64,000 bases of DNA, from assembly GCF_030253575.1 (NCBI RefSeq), contig NC_080567.1:36237501-36301500 (forward strand), written 5' to 3'. A program made the position numbers and the translations under genes. Position 1 is the stretch's first letter. Each line of letters starts with the position of its first letter. The stretch comes from Rhododendron vialii. Lineage: Eukaryota; Streptophyta; Magnoliopsida; Ericales; Ericaceae. The notes under the pieces were generated by a model. That model had not been told where the DNA came from, searched no databases, and was given only the letters and a program-made list of their open reading frames with translations. Of the stretch, positions 1 through 11,851 are shown in pieces.

Positions 1-120
1 TTTTCCCATCACGTTTCCACCCCATCTCTCCCACGAGAAAGTAGATGGATAAGGCATGTCATTCAACATTTGCCTTTTCCAGTTTCTACCACTCTCCCAC
101 ACCAATTTGGGGATGAAGCT

Positions 121-267
121 GTGCAGTAATGTGCGCACGTCTAAGTTGTCGGATCGTACATTCGACCGCTCGGATCTCATCTCGGCAATAAACGACTCTT
201 GATCGTTATTCGTCGAGATGAGATCTGACAACTCGAAAGTGCAAGATGCTATGCACCTCATTGCACA
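121..267. mobile_element. Small foldback (MITE-like) element
   Basis: The two halves are imperfect inverted copies. The left half carries GTTGTCGGATC and GGATCTCATCTCG, and the right half carries CGAGATGAGATC and GATCTGACAAC. The outer ends (GTGCAGTAATGTGCGCAC and CACCTCATTGCAC) also pair loosely. There is no coding capacity, and I could not define a clean target-site duplication. Confidence 0.45.
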
Positions 268-2160
268 TCACCAACCCGAATTCCCTCTCACACCCCCAAT
301 CATCATTCTCCCTTGCATCATCAATATGCCAATTACACCCCCCACAATTTGTGAAAGAAACGTAAAGAGATATATATCACAAGCTATGATCTTATGCACC
401 ATATTGTTAGGGGTCCACTTTGAGGTCCCAGACAAATGATTGGAATCGTTCTATTCGTCTAAAATGGGTTTTTAAGAAGTTGGAGAAAATCAAATCAATC
501 GATTATCAGTAAGGGTTTAATTGAGTTTCTTCCCTAAATTCGCAAGGGCAAATATTGAATGCAGCGATCAAGTTCTTATTGATATCCAAATGAGCTAATT
601 TTTTTAGTAGGGACTCCCAAAATAATATTTTGAAAAATTGAACGGCTCCGATAATAGTGTGCAACCTTGAAATGATTTCTACTCCATTTGCACACCAAAT
701 GGTGTACAGATAAAAAAAAACAAAAACACTCTTAAAAACATCCTCTTAAGTCAAGTCATCATAGGATTCTAAGATCAATCAAACTGTGGACAAGCAGGCC
801 GATGAAATTATGCTTCATTTATCGACTCAACATATCTCAATTCTTAATCTCATATTTTTCACTTCAAATTCCGCAGGATAAGAGTGATACTACATGGTAG
901 AATCACCACAAAAGAAAAATTGCACATTCACTAATGACCACAGCTGTACTCCATGATGTAGTGCCCAAACCGAGCAGTCCAAAAGTGTTTATAATAGTCC
1001 AAATTTGCTAGAAGTATCGATACTTTTTGAAATTTGGACCATTGATTGTAGGATCGTGCACCCATGTAGTGCACCCTGCAGGGTACCCGTTTCCCTAAGC
1101 AAGCCATTGAATCACTGGGGGTTAGGTTATGTGTTAACTGATGCCATGGGGAAGGGTATCAAACTTGCATAAGACTCACGTTGTCATCATAAACGCTGCA
1201 GAGAGATCTAGAAAAGGCTACATCAATGGGTTGCCCCAAAAAATTTAAAGACCACCGTCCATTAATAACTAGGGTGAGTTTGTTGGGGACACATGCAGCT
1301 GTCTCCACAAGGTTGTTTTGAATATTTTACAGAGATTCTTTTTGTCCACGGCCGTTGATTCCTTGACATCATCCATGATTCACCATTACACTGACATCAA
1401 ACCCTCCCCTTGAATGCATGCCATTGGAATAATTATATCAGTGTCTTGCATTGACTCAAATCTATATCATCATTCAGATTTGGCCTAGATTTAGAGGAAG
1501 GCTTGAAACAGAAGAAAGTTGTTGTGTGGAGGAATCCTTTAGATGGAATTAGCAGAAACTGGGTTAGTCTTCTCCTTTTAATAAGCTCCCCAAGACCCAA
1601 GTCGTATGAATGCAGGATCTGATGCCAAGTGAAAAAGGAAGAGATAACAAGAATAAGAACCGGAAAATACGAAAAATGTTTTCCTTTAGGTTTAAGTTTT
1701 AGCTAGATTAAGCTCGTGGTCATAAAGTTTTGGCATCTAGAATATAGACCTAGCCATGATACTGGGTTTAATTAGAGTTGGAAGTGGATTATTCTACTTG
1801 CATATAATGGCAAAGAGGAATATGGGACACAACATGCTTAATTATATGGAAAACAATTTGAATCTCCCAGTTGAGGATAGGACCAAAACCAACTGTCCGT
1901 AGTAACCACTAACCAACACAAGAGAATCCCTTCTTATTATATAAAGTAAAAGAATGCTAGGAGGAAACTAGGTAACTTTTCAAATCCTATTTCCTATTAC
2001 TGATAAGCGAAATACGTAGCTACGAGATGCATTTTACAGTAGTGTCTATGCTAACTTACAAATTCAAAATTTTGATTTTCATACCTTAATGAAATGAGAG
2101 CAGACAGATGCTTTGCAACATTCAAGCGCTCAAAAGAATCAACTGCAGAGTTCTTTCAGC
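268..2160. other. Gene-free stretch
   Basis: No open frame of protein-like composition, tRNA or long tandem repeat was seen on either strand. Around 950-1090 there is a weak inverted arrangement (TGTAGTGC near 958, TAGTGCACCC near 1066) that could be a decayed foldback element. Confidence 0.4.
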
Positions 2161-2161
2161 T

Positions 2162-2501
2162 TCCCATCACTTGTAATTCTCCTCTTATCAAAAGCATCCA
2201 TCAGAAGGCAAGCCGCAAGAAATCAAGATGCATAATGTTGGACTGTTAGTCAACAAGAATCTAAAGTTCGAATATTCAAAATGCAACAACAATTGCATCT
2301 AGAATACCCAGAAAGTGGAGTTTGTGGTGTAGATTCAAACTTAAGGCAGATCAGGTTAATCTACCTCACAAACTAATTTTGGGTACTTCTCCGGTGTATA
2401 GCAGAACTTTGCAACGAAACCACATTGCCAAAGAAAGCAAGGCAGTGGAACTATATTATACAGTAAAAGATAAGGGCCTGTACACTTCACAAAATTGTTA
2501 G
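2162..2501. repeat. Direct repeat, left copy (about 340 bp)
   Basis: This stretch recurs in the same orientation at about 3981-4318 with high identity, from CCCATCACTTGTAATTCTCC through AAGATAAGGGCCTGTA. The two copies frame the protease relic and its inverted partial copy. The ends are not TG...CA and no target duplication was seen, so a segmental duplication fits better than LTRs. Confidence 0.75.
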
Positions 2502-2626
2502 GGAACATGTGTGAAAGGTTGAGACCCAGGATAAATAGAAAAAAGGTTGGACCTTAATATACAATTGGATGGCTCACTATTTACAAGGCTTAGCCTTTTA
2601 AGTAGATATGGGTCATCTAATGTATA

Positions 2627-2917
2627 TTGGGTCCATGCGATGTGGTGTGGGCTCCGTGGACACTCTCTAGTGGATTGGGCCTGCGCGCATACAGGAAGAC
2701 CTCAGGCGGATTAGACTTCCAACAAAGCCATGTCCCAACCTTAGAGGATCTAGACTCTGTAGAGTTACAGTACTCTGAACCCAATGTTGATGTGTCCTTT
2801 GATAGGACACTCCCTAGTGTGAAGACAGAAGTTGTGACCTTAGTTCCTGACCTAGACGTAGCTATTTTGAAAGCCTCTTTTCTTCTCGATACACTAAAGA
2901 GCAAAGTTATTCACTAA
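2627..2917 (+). pseudogene. Inverted partial copy of protease-like exon
   Basis: This plus-strand segment is an inverted copy of the minus-strand exon at about 3485-3716. Both encode a peptide with TEVVTLVPDLD followed by AILKASFL. The D-x-A-I-L core resembles the stretch around the catalytic Asp of trypsin-like (Deg/HtrA-type) proteases. Only this exon was copied; the serine-containing exon has no counterpart here. The two arms are about 180 bp and could fold as a hairpin if transcribed. Confidence 0.5.
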
Positions 2918-3068
2918 ACAAAAATTTACCAATGTAAACAATTCTAGAAATGATTTAGAGGCTGTGACAACCCGAGAGAGACACACTCTCATAAAGCACT
3001 ATAAAACCTATTCTTCATTTGGCAACCTTTTATTCCATCACCTGCATTGTCATCAACAATATTAGAAA

Positions 3069-3716
3069 TCAAGTTGATAAGACTATTTGATGGAATTTTA
3101 CAAAGAAAGTAATTGAAACAACAAAGAACAAACCTGTTACAAACGGAAAATTTTCCACAATAACAGCATCACTTTTACCCTTGTTCATGGCATACGATAA
3201 AACCTCCGCACAGAAAATTGCTGGTATACCTAGAGCACTTCCACCTAGCCCCCTCGTAAATGACAATAGTTTCTCCCCCAGCGTTTAAGAAAGGAGAACC
3301 AGAGAACCCTTGGCTCAAGAATATACCAACTTTCATCATATCATATCCGGCCACCACCTTTTTGAAGGGGGTCTCAAAAACATTATCTGAAAAATGGTAG
3401 GGGTACCTATTTGGGGAAGAAACAAAACCAAACCTAGAAGCATATTCTACCCTTGGGTGTCCTATGACTAGGCACAAATCACCAGCTTCGCGGGAGATTT
3501 AGACAAAGTGATAATATTGCACTTTAGTGAATCGGGGAGAAAAGAGGCTTTCAAAATAGCTATGTCTAGGTCAAGAACTAAGGTTACAACTTCTGTCTTC
3601 CAAAATAGGGAGTGTCCTATCAAAGGACACATCAACATTGGGTTCTCTGTAACTCTACATAGCCTAAATTCTCTAAGGTTGGGACATAGCTTGAGGGGCA
3701 AACACAGTGGAAACAA
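3069..3716 (-). pseudogene. Trypsin-like serine protease relic
   Basis: Read on the minus strand, two adjoining segments look like pieces of a Deg/HtrA-like or other plant trypsin-like protease. The first (about 3485-3716) has VVTLVLDLDIAILKA, like the region around the catalytic Asp. The second (about 3175-3480) reads GDLCLVIGHP, then GFSGSPFLNAGGETI, which matches the G-x-S-G-S-P active-site serine motif and the strand after it. A last segment near 3069-3266 continues in another frame (GKSDAVIVENF). No catalytic-His exon, signal sequence or start codon was found, and the frames do not join cleanly, so I read this as a decayed gene fragment. Family assignment is by motif only. Confidence 0.55.
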
Positions 3717-3980
3717 GTCATAATGTGTCCCTCATTGCTAACAAGCAAACCAACTAAAATCCAGCAATTATCTCAGTATTCTGAACGTTGCTAACTGCTC
3801 AAAGAAGGAGAAAAAGAAAAAGAAAGAACAAATGAGATGTAAAGATGCAGAGATTAAAAAAATAGAGTTTGTAAACTTAAGCTTATATTTCTTGGTTTGT
3901 AGAAACACCACACCAGGGGTACTTTTTCTCAAAAGTTCCCTGTATCTAGCATCAAAGGAAGAAGCCTGCAAACAGATCAC

Positions 3981-4318
3981 CCATCACTTATAATTCTCCT
4001 CTTATCAGAAGCATCCTTCAGAAGGCAAGCAACAAGAAATCAAGATGCATAATGTTAAACTATTAGTCAACAAGAATCTAAAGGTTGAATATTCAAAATG
4101 CAACAATAATTGCATCTAGAATACCCCAGAAAGTGAAGTTTGGGGTGTAGATTCAAACTTAGGGCAAATCGGGTTAATCTACCTCACAAACTAATTTTGG
4201 GTACTTCTCCGATGTATAGCAAAACTTTGCAATGAGACAACATTGCCAAAGAAAGCAAAGCAGTGGAACTATATTATATAGTAAAAGATAAGGGCCTGTA
4301 AACTTCAAAAATTGTGTT
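3981..4318. repeat. Direct repeat, right copy (about 340 bp)
   Basis: Right-hand partner of the 2162-2501 repeat in the same orientation. It differs by scattered substitutions and small indels. It encloses the protease relic together with its partner. Confidence 0.75.
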
Positions 4319-4418
4319 TTGTAAAGAGCGAAGCTTTTGTCCAAAACTTCTTACAGCCATTTCGAAGAAAAATTAAAAAAAGGACGGGGTACTTGGTCTG
4401 CTTGTTGAAGCAGAAAAT

Positions 4419-4548
4419 GCTACAACCACAAACAAATACACACACTCACTCACAAGACATGTGGGCCCTACACACACTGGAGGTGTGCAGTGTGTGTGGA
4501 CCCCACAAATATTGTGTGTGAGGCTGTGTAAAGGTTTGTGGTTGTGGC
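4419..4548. mobile_element. Palindromic MITE-like hairpin
   Basis: This is a nearly complete inverted repeat. It opens with TGCTACAACCACAAAC and closes with GTTTGTGGTTGTGGCA, the reverse complement with one mismatch. Inside, CACACACTG pairs with CAGTGTGTG around the centre near 4480. It has no coding capacity, and the size and structure fit a small non-autonomous DNA transposon. Confidence 0.6.
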
Positions 4549-6537
4549 AAAATTGCATTGAAAAATTCGTCCCAGTCTATGCATTATTTCAGCAACTAAT
4601 CACAGGTATCAAAATGAGAGCTTTGAACTGATTCATGCACAAACCAAACATCAAAATAACAATTAAGGCTGTCGCATTCCATGCTCCATTCCATCCAGGA
4701 AGAAAATCACTCCAATGAACCAACAGCAATACCTAAGCAAGCTAAGACCAATTAAATGGGTTGGAAACTTGGTAGGAGAGCCCAATCGGCCCAATGCAGG
4801 CCATCAAGTTGGAATCCAGAAAGTTTTCATAAACTGGAGATGCAGAAACCAGTGATGTTTACAGTGGCATAGTTCTTACGTCACAGGGTTGTAAAACCCT
4901 CTTGTGATTAATGGTAAACAGAAAAGGCAAAGATAAGATAGCGAAAGATGTTGCTTAGCTCAATACGATCCACATTCAGCAGTTGGAAACTGATGCATAA
5001 GAACTATTTGATGTGATCCCAACTAGTGCACTTCATAAAGAATGACCTGCAAAGATAAGAACCATGGTTTACTTGATAGAAAGTTAGAAATAAATGAAAA
5101 AGTCAAATTCCTTTACCTTATTTTGTCGAACATTATTCATCTCAAATTCCGTAAGTTATTTCAGCATCTTTTCACTGCTAAAATTGAATAAAAAAAATTC
5201 ACTATATATGCCATCAAACCTTACTGCATTCCTGCTCCTTTCAATTAATGTCATTCAGTTTATGTAAACAGCACTATGAATACACCTTAATAAATGAAGC
5301 ACCTCAAGCAAGTGAAGCTCAATTACGACTAGAGAACAGCATTTCTCAACTATCATGTAATAAATATAAGACTGCTTAGTCATCTCTTTTATGTGCTTAA
5401 CGTTCCATAAAACATTGAAGTTAACTTAAAATGTGCTCTAGAAAGATCTTGCATAACAGCTGAACAATGGTGGGATGCAGAAGACATACATTCTACTCCA
5501 TAAGCTTGTTAGGTACAGTGCAAAAAAGGATTCATCCAGTAACCAACTTGAAGAGTTTGACCAGACAATATCTCACACAAGTGCGCACATGATAGAGAGA
5601 GAGAGAGAGTAATTAACTTTATGGATTGCTGTCTATACTTCCAATATTGAAATACTTGACTCCTAGGACGGAGGGGGAGTAGTCCAGTAATAACGAATGA
5701 CAACCAACCAAATTTGGCATAAACTCCTCGTCGTTGGGTAAAATAAAAAAAGAAAAGAGTCAGGAGCAGAACTCGTAGAAAATCCGGCATAATTGATGGG
5801 AAAATTTTCATCACCTAACATAAATGGACTTCATTAATTAATTTGGTAAAAAAATAACATAACGCATTCTTTAATTAATTTGGTCAAAAAATTAACATAA
5901 CGCATTCTTGAAGTTTTAACTCCATGACATGAGAAAGGCATGATTGTCACACTTCCATCTCATTCCAAAGAGTTTACTTAAAATTGGAATCAGAAAAGCA
6001 TCTCAATGAATTCCTACGTGCATTCCTAAGATGATGAGACCCGTAAAATAATCAGTCAAGACGATAATACTAAGATGGACCGCGTAACGAGAGATTCTAT
6101 GTGTGAGCCATGGCTTAAAGATGTTATGGTTGATTAATTGTCGGAGGAAAACCAGAGGCAAATACGATCAGCAGATATTAAATGGGGAAGACAAGAGAGC
6201 CTGTTCGACAAAATACGGACTGTACAGGCATCTAGCATGTATTGGCGGCTTAACAATGCTTCGTGCAAAAAGATGTGAGCCCTACGGTTGCCTGATAATA
6301 CTGTCATTATTCAACAAATATTCAACTTAGAAGAAAGATATATCTCTCTCTTCATAAAACTTGTGCCACAAACCTAGCATGAAAATTATAAGACGATTCT
6401 CATTCACTAGTTAACCACTTAGCATGTTTAATCTGTATGCAGTGGATTATATACAAAGGCAGAGACCGCTAGAAGTGTCAACATGTGATCCGGAAACTCA
6501 TAGTTTCTGTACCATAAAAACTGAGCAAACAATGAAA
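4549..6537. other. Gene-free stretch downstream of OTP51
   Basis: No convincing coding exon was found. A short GA microsatellite lies at about 5593-5610. A nearly exact 40-bp tandem pair occurs at about 5835-5905 (TTAATTAATTTGGT ... ATAACGCATTC). Any OTP51 3' UTR would lie just below 6538. Confidence 0.4.
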
Positions 6538-9451
6538 CTAGAAATCTGAAGAATAATCATGATCGCTGTAGTCTGATGCCACATCATCAGAATCAGACTG
6601 ACCACCAAAACTGTTTTCTGATATTCTCTCTAAGGATTGGCCACCTGCTTCCAGAAAATCACTCAAATCATCTAGAACATAAGGTTCTATGAGTTTCCAC
6701 AACAACGTTGAATTGCTTCCCAGAAAACCTAACCAAAACACCCTCCCCTTCTTTTTTACCTTGCAGTCCAAAGATTTTGCCTTCAATGCCTTCACAATCC
6801 TCTCAGCACCCTCTTGACTTCCCTTTACCTTCAACAAAATATCGCCTGATGATGTTCGGTAGCCCGCAAACATATACCAGTACCCAAGAACCCGTGGTGA
6901 CAACCACCGATGAATTAGCTTCGGAATCACAGCTTGGCCCTTTGGCCAGAACTGGTCTGCATAGAAACCAAAGTAAGAGTGCGATACTGTAAAAAACTGG
7001 CATGGTATGTCATCACTGCCATCAATGGGTTTGAATGAAGAAGCTAACCACTCATGGAACTGGTCATATATATGCCTTTTTAATGAAGTGTGCGAGTCAA
7101 GTTTCCCACTGAACACAAAATGGAGTGCATGTTTCTTTCCCGCTTCATCTGATTCAATGCGCAGCCCGCCTAACAGCAACCCCATCAAAATCTCTCGCTG
7201 CTCCACGCTGAGTTTCAAACTCACAGGCTTTTTGACAACTTTCTTGCTCAAGCTCATAACATAATCAAGTTTTTCCATCAGTGGGGGTTCTACAACATAT
7301 TTTTTCTGGCACATTAAATCATATATCTTCTCTGCCTTCACATACTCTCCATTAGACAGGTAACCACTTAAGATACTGTTACTTGATCGGGTGTTAACAC
7401 CAATTGTACCATTACTGAGCATTTGGTTGAAAATTTCTTCAGCCTTCCCAATATTGCCAGTTTTTACCAGTGAATCCAAGTATATGTTATAAATAGTACG
7501 ATTGGGACGGCGTTTCTCAAGGCTCTGGAAGAAAGTTGACTCCAATTTGTCATGCAAATCTAAACTGAAATACATATCCATTAGATCAACAAAAGATGGC
7601 CCTATTGGCTTCAAACCACTCTCCATGAACTCTCCCATAAGTGACTCTGCAAGTTCGATTTTTCGAGCTTTAGATAACACCTCTATGATTTTCAGATATG
7701 CGACAACATTGGTGGAACCCAAGTGCTCCTGCATTCTCCTGAATATCTCCAAAGATTTAAGAGGTTGTCCAACCTTTGCATAGACTCCCATTCTATGCAC
7801 AAAAGCTTGATAAGGGAGAGAACCCTCACAATGAATGAGTTTGAGCCAAACTCTTTCAGCTTCCTGCACATCCCCATTTTTGGAACAAGCTCTCAAGATG
7901 GACACAAGCACCTCTCTTCTCTCTTGAATTCCCGCTACCTGCAATTCTGATCTTAATGATTCTATTCTCTCCTTGTCTATGTTGTCCTGGTAACTGTGGA
8001 GCCAAATCAGACCGCCGTATATATCCTTATGTATCTCAAGTTCAGAAGTTACAAGATTATGATATATGAACTCTGCCTGTTTGAGATACTTTTTAGAAGA
8101 GCCTCCTGGATTGCTCACAAGGGCTCTGAATAGAGAGTTGTGCAAGCTAAGTGGGGGCTTGTAGCCACCCAGTTGAATCATGCGATTATAAATGCTGCAT
8201 GCCTGATCTAAGCAACCGTGACCTTGCGAACTTAGATAGGCAGTTATCAAAATATGAAAGGTGGACTCACTAGGCACTCGCCCCTGATTGATTATGTCAT
8301 CAAATATCTCCCGACACTTCAAGTATTTTCGCTCCTTTCCCAAGAAATCAGCTAACTTAGTAGCAAGAGCAAAATCAAATCGAAACCAATGTTGTTGCAT
8401 CATCCATTTGTATACCTGAAAGACAAAAGGTAATTTCCCTTCATCACAAAATCCGAAACGCACAAAATCGCCAGTCATGAATCACAATACATTGACAAAT
8501 AAGACAAGAGCATACCCTTTTCTGTTCATCTTTCTAATATACCTAAAATACAAAAACCCATAAGGCAGCAAAATATTCATGGGACTACTAAGAGGTCGCG
8601 ACCTAGCACGATGAGAAGCACTATCTGCCCCAGCATTGGGGTTGTGTTAATGGGATCCATCTTTTTTTGCTTAGATGACTAAAGTACCAGAAACTCCTTA
8701 GTCAACTATTCCCTCTCGATCCTCGCTCTGGCGAATTTTGGTACTTCGGCATATTATCAATCCTCGATCTAGCAAATTGCTTTCACGGTCGCACACACGT
8801 ATTATGTGACTTAGCCAAACACCTAAGCCCATAAAGAAGCAAACGTAAATTAGCAGCTATTCTAAATTATCCATTTACAATGTAAAAAACCAAATCTTTC
8901 CTACGAGTTAATACAGCTTCGGAAAACAAAAAGGAAACCCTAGTATAAGATTCGAACAATACCCTAAACCCCGTCTCATTTTCGCGAATCCGCATGCAAT
9001 GAACGGCCACATAGGTCCCATCCTCTTGCCTAATCCACTTCCGCTGCGCATTGAGTATCCGAACCAGCATCGACGCCTTGTGCGCCGGCAACTCCTTACA
9101 CAGCCACGCCAACTTCGTCCTCCGCCACTGCTCAGGCAGCTCCTCCAGCTCCCGAACCTCCAGCGGCGGCGACTTCACCAGCTTCTTCAATTCCGGAGAC
9201 TCGAAAGAGGCGTCGAAATTGAAGCTTTCGTTATCGGTCGAGTCCACCAACTGTTCGACGAAAGTACTCGACGCCAGCGGAGGTAATCGGCGAGTGCGGG
9301 GTGCGGGGAAGGGAAGAGAGAGAAAGGGGAGTGCGAGGGCATTGCGGATGGGAGTGGATGCGAGTCTGGTTGCTTTGAGGTTAGGGTTGGGGTTTGGGAG
9401 GAGAGAGAAAGGGAATGGTGAGAGGAGGTCTTGGGGTCTGGTTAGAAGCAT
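6538..9451 (-). CDS. OTP51: PPR-LAGLIDADG splicing factor OTP51
   Basis: Two exons, 9451-8963 and 8415-6538, join in phase 0 (AGG|GT donor, CAG|GTATAC acceptor) to give 788 aa. The N-terminus ([13 protein letters not shown]...) is Ser/Arg/Pro-rich like a chloroplast transit peptide. A conserved block then runs up to IRENETGFR at the junction, continued by [15 protein letters not shown]. The middle of exon 2 is a series of pentatricopeptide repeats (for example [34 protein letters not shown]). The C-terminal third carries two LAGLIDADG-type segments: [17 protein letters not shown], and a later part containing [13 protein letters not shown]. This architecture is that of Arabidopsis OTP51, a chloroplast protein needed to splice ycf3 intron 2 and affecting other plastid group IIa introns. 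The length is close to that protein. The C-terminus is acidic ([18 protein letters not shown]). No damage was seen. Confidence 0.92.
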
Positions 9452-9764
9452 TGCTGGTGTTTGGGTTGAGGAAGTGATGGCGAGGGAGGGAAGAGCGTTG
9501 ATTGCATTTGGAGGGTTTCGGTCAGGACCCGGGGACCCTGCCTAGCAGCATCTCTGCCGAGCGGGTGCCGAGCTGTCAATCCGGTCGTTTATTTCAAAAT
9601 CGATGGCTCGGATCGAAACATCTTTTCCTTTTCTTTTTCTTTTTATTTAAATGCATTCGGTACCTTTACATCTGAGCTGTCTAAAACACTTTTAAACGGT
9701 CGAGATGTGCTCGGCATCTTGCCAAGCACCCCTACTTGGCAGGGTCTCCTAGTCCAATCAATTA
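9452..9764. promoter_or_regulatory. Presumed OTP51 promoter and 5' UTR region
   Basis: This stretch lies directly upstream of the OTP51 start codon on the minus strand and ends at the edge of a MITE at 9765. I saw no clear TATA element. The assignment rests on position only. Confidence 0.3.
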
Positions 9765-10367
9765 AGGCTTTGTTTGGAACATGGGATGGAAGGGAAAAGG
9801 AAGAGAAAATTTTATAAAATTTTCCTTCCGTTGTTTCGTTCTTAGAGAAAGAGAAAAAAATTTCAAACTCAAACTCAATTTTTCTTCCAATTTCTCAGTA
9901 AGCGTCAATTTGATTAGTGAGGTAATGATAGAAAATACAAGAAAAAAAAAACATATTTTTTTGTGTTCACTTAGCAAAAATATCTTAAAAAGTGATAAAA
10001 AGTGAATTTTCTCGTACAACTCTCTCTCATTTTTTTTCACAAAATGTGCAGGAAAATTTTATTTTCTTTAGAAAATCAACAATAATTACTCTAACTTCCT
10101 TCCACTTTTTCTCTTCTAATTTGGACAAATTTTCTTCTCTTTCAAACAATTTTATCTATTATTTTCTTAGCAAAACTTTCATTCTAATTAAACGGATGTG
10201 AGAAAAAAATTACATTTTCTTTTTTTTCATCTCATTTTCTATCATTTTCATTTTTCATCATATTTTTCTTTCTAATCAAATAAACGCTAACTTTCCCTCT
10301 CATTTTCTTCTTACTGTAATTATTTTCTTTTCTTTTCCACTTCCATCCCCAAGTTCCAAACAAAACC
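9765..10367. mobile_element. Tourist/PIF-Harbinger-like MITE
   Basis: The terminal inverted repeats are AGGCTTTGTTTGGAAC on the left and GTTCCAAACAAAACC on the right. They are flanked by the trinucleotide TTA on both sides (9762-9764 and 10368-10370), the target duplication used by PIF/Harbinger elements. The roughly 600-bp interior is T/A-rich with long inverted symmetry, which creates several spurious open frames. No transposase was seen. Confidence 0.75.
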
Positions 10368-10505
10368 TTAGGGGTCTCTTTGACTGGTTTTAAAGAATAA
10401 AGGGGCTTTAATTCATAGAGGGCTATAGCTGAGGGGTATTCCTGATTCCTTTCGAAAAAGATTCGGATCAAAAAATAAAAATAAAAAAAAGAACGAAGGG
10501 GATAT

Positions 10506-10577
10506 TGAACCTGACGTGAATCGAACACGCAACCTTCTGATCTGGAGTCAGACGCGCTACCATTGCGCCACAGATCC
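10506..10577 (-). tRNA. tRNA-Trp (CCA)
   Basis: The minus strand gives a 72-nt cloverleaf. The acceptor stem GGATCTG pairs with CAGGTTC, and the discriminator is A. The D-arm region is GGCGCAATGGTAGCGC. The anticodon loop is CTCCAGA with anticodon CCA, and the T-arm is GTTCGATTCAC. There is no intron. The internal A and B boxes are intact, and a T-run follows at about 10485-10496. The first bases of the gene mark one edge of the segmental duplication found again at 13.9 kb. Confidence 0.95.
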
Positions 10578-11851
10578 ACTTCGTTGATGTGGTTCCAGTT
10601 TCATTAGTATTTATTCATACACGGCCAATATCTCCAGGGTTATCACATCCTAGGTCACATAATTCGCGTGCGGATGCGAGAACACGGTGTATGAAAGCGT
10701 CTTTAAAAAATCTTTCAAACCACTAGAACTTGTAAGTGCGAGGAATTAGAGCATGAACACAGATGGGGGATTGAGAGCGAAAGCCATTTTAAAAAAAGGA
10801 AAAATTTCAAAATCAGCTCAATGGATTGATAATAACAAGTGTGTAAATGTGTATTAAAAGATGTAAGAAGTACAGAAAAATACATTTTTTTTCTTATCCT
10901 CTTGCATACTTATTGTCTGAAAGACCGTTTAAAAAATTATGTGACCGAGATTCTGCCTTGGCTAGAATACCAATGAAATTATCAAGGCCGACCCGACTTG
11001 TATAAGGGGGAAAAAAAATCTAGACAGAAGAAGAATAATTGAAAAAGAAACTCATCTTATCTAGGCCCTGGATTGAAAAGTTACCCAACTTATTTTTTTG
11101 TCTTTATTTAAAATTTTTTTTTTACATTTGTTTGTTCTGCATCAAACTTTTGTAACTTATTGATTTGTCTCGATGAGAGGAATCAGAAAAGTAAATTTTT
11201 TTGATAGAAATGCATAATTTTTTGAATAAAGACGAAAATAAGTCAAAAAGATAACTTTTTTTTACTTATTTGTGTATTTTTTTTAAAAAGTATGAGTTTC
11301 GATCAAAAGTTTATACTTTTTCAATTTCTTTCGTCGAAACAAATCAATAAGTCACAAAAAATTGATGTAAAACTAAAAAATGCGATTTTTTTCAAATAAA
11401 GACAAAAATTAAATTATTAATCCATTTTTCAATCCAAATCCACCCGTGAAGTACATTCACTAGTATTCTACTTGAGTAGTATTTAATTTGGTTTAGAATG
11501 ATGGGAGGGAGAATGGTATAACCCGATTTTTTTTCCCAGCCAATTGTGGATTGGGGTTTTCTGTAGTGCACAACCGAGTGGGCCGCGTCGCTAATCCGGC
11601 AGTCCATTTTAGCACTAACGGTTCAAATTTAATCCGAGCTCCTTCTGATTTGAACCGTCCACTGTTTAGAATTAAAATCCGAGCCGTCCATTACCGAAAT
11701 GGACGGCCGGATCGGCCGCATTACAACGCTATAAGGTTAAGATTGAACCTTCTGGCATTTGCTATTCTCTTTTTTTCCTTGCGTGCCCTGATGGTTCATG
11801 TCCTTTTGTGACATTTTTCTGATAAGCTTGAATCTAACTGTTACGATATAC
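10571..11851. repeat. Segmental duplication, copy 1 left part
   Basis: From ATCCACTTCGTTGATGTGG onward this sequence is collinear with 13885-14625. It includes ATTTATTCATACA, GGTCACATAAT and the GAGAATGGTATAA box. It continues after the solo LTR at 13295-13430. Copy 1 has gained a foldback element (11070-11435) and the LTR, neither of which is in copy 2. Confidence 0.75.
11070..11435. mobile_element. Foldback element in duplication copy 1
   Basis: Inverted ends GGATTGAAAAG and TTTTTCAATCC enclose an AT-rich interior that folds back on itself. TTATTGATTTGTCTCGATGAG on the left pairs with TCGTCGAAACAAATCAATAAG on the right. The paralogous segment at 14.2 kb lacks it, so it arrived after the duplication. 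There is no coding capacity. Confidence 0.65.

Noticed and set aside
2162-4318. LTR pair of a small retrotransposon
   Set aside because: The 340-bp direct repeats do not start with TG or end with CA, and no target duplication, primer-binding site or polypurine tract was seen.
9051-9545. 164-codon plus-strand frame
   Set aside because: It is antisense to exon 1 of OTP51 and has no recognisable domain.
9781-10579. Several overlapping frames around 10 kb
   Set aside because: They fall in the inverted-repeat interior of a MITE and across the tRNA-Trp gene.
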